Positions 60,892 to 64,000 of a stretch of DNA of 64,000 nucleotides are shown piece after piece. Source of the DNA: Geminicoccaceae bacterium. GTDB taxonomy: Bacteria; Pseudomonadota; Alphaproteobacteria; Geminicoccales; Geminicoccaceae. The stretch's first letter is position 1. The number at the start of each line of letters is the position of its first letter. A model generated the notes under the pieces. It did no database searches, was not told where the DNA came from, and saw only the letters and a list, made by a program, of their open reading frames with translations. The position numbers and the translations under genes are program-made. The DNA lies in contig JANQPX010000049.1 in the NCBI GenBank assembly GCA_028285265.1, positions 62,001 to 126,000 on the forward strand, in the 5' to 3' direction.

Positions 60892-62637
60892 ATGGCCAAG
60901 CAGCATTCATCCGAAATCAGAGCCGCACTCGGCCGCTGTCGAGGAGGTTTCGTGATGACCGGCCTTTTCAGCCTCGTCATCAACCTTTTGGTGTTAGCAA
61001 GCCCGCTCTACATGATGCAGATTTATGATCGGGTTCTTGCCAGCAGAAGCCAATCGACCCTGATTGCCTTCACTGTCCTGGTCGCCGGCCTGCTGTTGAC
61101 GATGGGGCTCTTGGAGATCATCCGATCCCGCGTCTTGGTCCGGGTCGGCACCAGGATCGATGGTCTTTTGCATGAGCGGGTCTATCAGGCCAGCATTGCA
61201 CAATCCTTGGGTGCCGGGCAAAAGAGCGATGATGGTCCCCTTCGCGATCTCAGGAATTTTCGCGAGTTTCTCTCGGGCTCGGGACCGTTCGCGCTGTTCG
61301 ACACGCCTTGGGTGCCGATCTACCTAGCCGTCATCTTCCTCATTCATCCGCTTCTTGGCTATGTTGCAGCCGGTGGCGCGATCCTGTTGTTCGGTCTTGG
61401 GCTGATCAACGAAGTCTGGACGCGCGGCACGATCACGACCGCGACCACCCAGGGCCGCATGAGCGATCAGCTCGCGAGTGCCAGCCAGCGAAACGCCGAG
61501 GCTCTGACCGCGATGGGCATGTTGGAGGGCCTCCGTCTCCGATGGCAGGCTCTGCATCGCCGTGCGCTTCATCAGCAGAGCATCGCCAGCGACCGCGCCG
61601 GTGCAGTGACTGCGGTGAGTAAGACCACGCGGCTGATTCTGCAGGCCGCCATACTCGGCGTCGGCGCGTCGCTCGCCATCGAGCAGGCGATCAGCCCCGG
61701 CAGCATGATCGCCGCCTCCATCGTTATGGGGCGGGCCTTGGCGCCCGTCGATCAGGCGATCGGCAATTGGCGCGGTTTCGTGGGCGCCAGAGCGGCGTAT
61801 TACCGCCTCGGCGAGTTGCTCGCTGCGCATGCGGTCAAGCCGGAACCCCTTCGCCTGCCGTCTGCAGACACACGGCTTCATGTCGAGAGCCTGGTTGCGG
61901 CGGCGCCGGGCGCGTCGACACCGGCGATCTCTGGTCTCGACTTCGATCTCAACGCTGGCGAAGCCATGGGGGTGATCGGCCCGAGCGCTTCCGGCAAGTC
62001 GACCCTTGCCCGTGCGCTGGTCGGCGTCTGGGCGCTTCGTTACGGCTCGGTACGTCTGGACGGTGTCGCGCTTGATCATTGGCACCCGGAAGACCTAAGT
62101 CGGCAGATCGGGTACCTGCCGCAGGATGTGGAGCTATTCGACGGTACGGTCAGCGACAACATCGCACGCTTTGCCCGCGATCCGGACCCGCGTGCGATCG
62201 TATCAGCCGCCAAAATGGCGGGTGTCCATGAGATGATCCTCAGGCTCCCCGAAGGCTACAACACGGCTATTGGCGAGGGCGGCTCGAAGCTTTCCGGCGG
62301 TCAGCGCCAGCGCATCGGGCTTGCACGAGCGATGTTTGGCGACCCGTTCCTCGTCGTGTTGGACGAGCCCAATGCTAGCCTCGATTCGATCGGCGACAGC
62401 GCGCTCACGGATGCGATCCGGCACATGAAGGCCAAGGGTCAGATCGTGGTGGTGATGGCCCATCGTCCGAGCGCGATCGAAGCCTGCGACAAGCTTCTTG
62501 TGCTTCATGGCGGCCGTCAGGAGGCCTTCGGCAACAAGCCGGACATCCTCGCTGCGACCACCAGAAACGCCGAGCAAATTGGCGAAAATGTTACGGCCCT
62601 GCCAACCACGCGCATGGCCTCGGCTGCAGCCCGCTAA
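60892..62637 (+). CDS. Type I secretion ABC exporter (PrtD/HlyB group)
   Basis: 581 residues. An N-terminal membrane domain (about 15-305) begins GFVMTGLFSLVINLLVLASPLYMMQIYDRVLASRS, the PrtD-type start without a C39 peptidase-like domain. The ATPase domain has IGPSASGKSTLARAL, EGGSKLSGGQRQRIGLARAM, LVVLDEPNASLD and VVVMAHRP, all intact. It should take the RTX protein from the cytoplasm by its C-terminal signal and hand it to the HlyD/TolC channel. GGGGAG precedes the ATG. Confidence 0.93.
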   Translation: MAKQHSSEIRAALGRCRGGFVMTGLFSLVINLLVLASPLYMMQIYDRVLASRSQSTLIAFTVLVAGLLLTMGLLEIIRSRVLVRVGTRIDGLLHERVYQASIAQSLGAGQKSDDGPLRDLRNFREFLSGSGPFALFDTPWVPIYLAVIFLIHPLLGYVAAGGAILLFGLGLINEVWTRGTITTATTQGRMSDQLASASQRNAEALTAMGMLEGLRLRWQALHRRALHQQSIASDRAGAVTAVSKTTRLILQAAILGVGASLAIEQAISPGSMIAASIVMGRALAPVDQAIGNWRGFVGARAAYYRLGELLAAHAVKPEPLRLPSADTRLHVESLVAAAPGASTPAISGLDFDLNAGEAMGVIGPSASGKSTLARALVGVWALRYGSVRLDGVALDHWHPEDLSRQIGYLPQDVELFDGTVSDNIARFARDPDPRAIVSAAKMAGVHEMILRLPEGYNTAIGEGGSKLSGGQRQRIGLARAMFGDPFLVVLDEPNASLDSIGDSALTDAIRHMKAKGQIVVVMAHRPSAIEACDKLLVLHGGRQEAFGNKPDILAATTRNAEQIGENVTALPTTRMASAAAR

Positions 62638-62651
62638 CAGGAGACAATTCC

Positions 62652-63983
62652 ATGAACGAGCGTGTGACCATTATCGATACGACGCCCGTGACCGATGTGC
62701 CACTGAACGAGAGCGGGCGCGTCTATACCATCGCCGGTCTCTTGATCATCCTCGCCTTGTTCGGCGGGGCAGGTGCCTGGGCAGCCATGGCAGAGCTGAA
62801 CGGTGCGGTGATCGCTCCGGGCCGCGTGACGGTCGAATCGAACCGCAAGACCGTGCAGCATCTGGATGGTGGCATTATCAGCGACATTCTGGTCAAGGAT
62901 GGCGATCTGGTGACACCGGGCGAGGTGCTGATGCGTGTCAGCAGTACCATCGACCGGGCAACCTACGACGCGACGATTGGCAAGCTTGATGAGTTGCATG
63001 CTCGACGAGCGCGGCTCGTGGCGGAGCGTGACGGTCGAACTGACATTGATTTGCCAACAGATATGAGAGCTCGACAGAGCGATCCTGAGGTGATCAGAAT
63101 CATTAACGGTGAGACAGATCTATTCCAGGCGCGCCGCTCCAGCCGGGAGGGCACCGAGCGGCTGTTGCGCCAGCGAATCGAGGGGTATCGCCAGCAGATT
63201 GCAGGGCTAGAGGGTCAGATTGGCTCTAAAGGTCGCCAGGTCGAGCTGGTGATGGAGGAGCACCGCAATCTCAAGATCCTCTATGACAAAGGTTATGCGA
63301 CCCTTACTAGACTTCTTGCCCTTCAGCGGCAGGCGGAGCAGCTTGAAGGTGAGCAGGACGCGCATCGCTCAGAGATTGCAACCGTCGGTAATGCTATTGC
63401 TGAGACCGAGCTTGAGCTCGCCCAGCTCGATCGCGACATCCAGGAGCGGGTGACGGCCGAGCTGCGTGCGGTTGAGGCGGAGATCTTCGGACTTCAGGAA
63501 AGGAGGGTGACGGCCGAGGAGCGCCTGAAGCGTGCAGACATTATTGCGCCTCATGCTGGCGTCGTCCTCGATCTCGCCGTGCATACAGTCGGTGGCGTGA
63601 TTGCGCCTGGCCAGCCATTAATGGACATCGTGCCGGACAGCGATACGCTCCTGGTCGAAGCGCAGGTTGCCACCAGCGACATCGACAAGATCACCCTTGG
63701 CCAGACCTCGGTCGTGCGTCTCTCTGCCTTCGATCAAGCGGAAACGCCGGAGATCATGGGCCGGGTGGAGTCGATCTCGGCGGACCGCTTGATCGATGAA
63801 GTAACCAATCAGCCCTACTACATGGCGCGCATCGCCATCACGGGGGACGCCGGCGCCGACCGTTTCGATCTCGTGCCGGGCATGCCGGCCGAGGTGTTCA
63901 TCGAGAGTGGCGAGCGCACCGCGATAAGCTATTTCGTGAAGCCGCTGACTGATCGCCTGGCCCGAACGTTCGTCGAAGGTTGA
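62652..63983 (+). CDS. HlyD-family membrane-fusion adaptor
   Basis: 443 residues. A single N-terminal helix (YTIAGLLIILALFGGAGAWAAMA) is followed by the lipoyl half GRVTVESNRKTVQHLDGGIISDILVKDGDLVTPGE. A long coiled-coil hairpin follows (about 135-290), then the second lipoyl half and beta barrel (IIAPHAGVVLDLAVHTVGGVIAPGQPLMDIVP). The end KPLTDRLARTFVEG matches the KPLSDQxxRAFRE end of PrtE-type adaptors. It lies 14 bases after the exporter gene and should bridge it to the TolC-like channel. The window ends 17 bases after its stop. Confidence 0.93.
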   Translation: MNERVTIIDTTPVTDVPLNESGRVYTIAGLLIILALFGGAGAWAAMAELNGAVIAPGRVTVESNRKTVQHLDGGIISDILVKDGDLVTPGEVLMRVSSTIDRATYDATIGKLDELHARRARLVAERDGRTDIDLPTDMRARQSDPEVIRIINGETDLFQARRSSREGTERLLRQRIEGYRQQIAGLEGQIGSKGRQVELVMEEHRNLKILYDKGYATLTRLLALQRQAEQLEGEQDAHRSEIATVGNAIAETELELAQLDRDIQERVTAELRAVEAEIFGLQERRVTAEERLKRADIIAPHAGVVLDLAVHTVGGVIAPGQPLMDIVPDSDTLLVEAQVATSDIDKITLGQTSVVRLSAFDQAETPEIMGRVESISADRLIDEVTNQPYYMARIAITGDAGADRFDLVPGMPAEVFIESGERTAISYFVKPLTDRLARTFVEG

Positions 63984-64000
63984 GACGACAGCCAGGCGCT

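Overview
The window is bacterial chromosome, most likely from an alphaproteobacterium, possibly Hyphomicrobiales or a relative. This rests on gene content and style: many separate ABC uptake operons, GntR/LacI/LysR regulators, GC-rich codons, TTG and GTG starts, and ATGA stop/start overlaps. There is no rRNA, tRNA, CRISPR array, integrase or recognisable insertion sequence, so the order cannot be fixed. All function calls come from reading motifs by eye.

Layout. 1-920: the tail of a CitE/HpcH-type lyase and a GntR regulator. 1121-8788: a sugar operon led by a LacI regulator with two abutting operator-like sites upstream. It encodes a binding protein, two permeases, a GH32/GH43-like beta-propeller hydrolase without a signal peptide, a MalK-type ATPase and a 2-hydroxyacid dehydrogenase. 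8959-12480, minus strand: two adjacent MmgE/PrpD enzymes and a CinA-type amidase. 13179-17718: a secreted unknown protein, a large protein of thirteen 48-residue repeats, and a decayed copy of the start of that repeat gene. 17711-19141: an MscS channel with a cyclic-nucleotide-like domain. 19508-24109: a complete branched-chain amino acid type (liv) ABC operon. 24288-28960: a divergent MFS/LysR pair, a TetR regulator and two SRPBCC genes, one apparently frameshifted at its signal peptide.

29378-34277 is a compact minus-strand operon of a P-loop NTPase, an ABC protein with a degenerate ATPase site, a histidine kinase and a response regulator. I know no described system with this composition, and it is the strongest candidate for a new one. 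34605-48591 holds single metabolic and stress genes (VOC, esterase, DUF899, HTH plus beta-propeller, acyl-CoA synthetase/GNAT fusion, NTF2-like, nitroreductase, AhpD-like with an Mla-type ATPase, AraC, cupin). A likely small RNA with its own terminator lies near 36.0 kb. 48592-53882 looks like rearranged accessory DNA: an SDR remnant, and a 290-bp duplication that leaves partial MBL and EamA copies on either side of a MOSC gene. 54169-56424 carries a threonine dehydratase-like enzyme and a LysR regulator.

56516-63983 is a full type I secretion locus: a small membrane protein, a TolC-like channel, an 823-residue RTX protein combining CHRD, spondin-N and calcium-binding repeats, its ABC exporter and its HlyD adaptor. 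A CRP-consensus palindrome lies between the two divergent arms.
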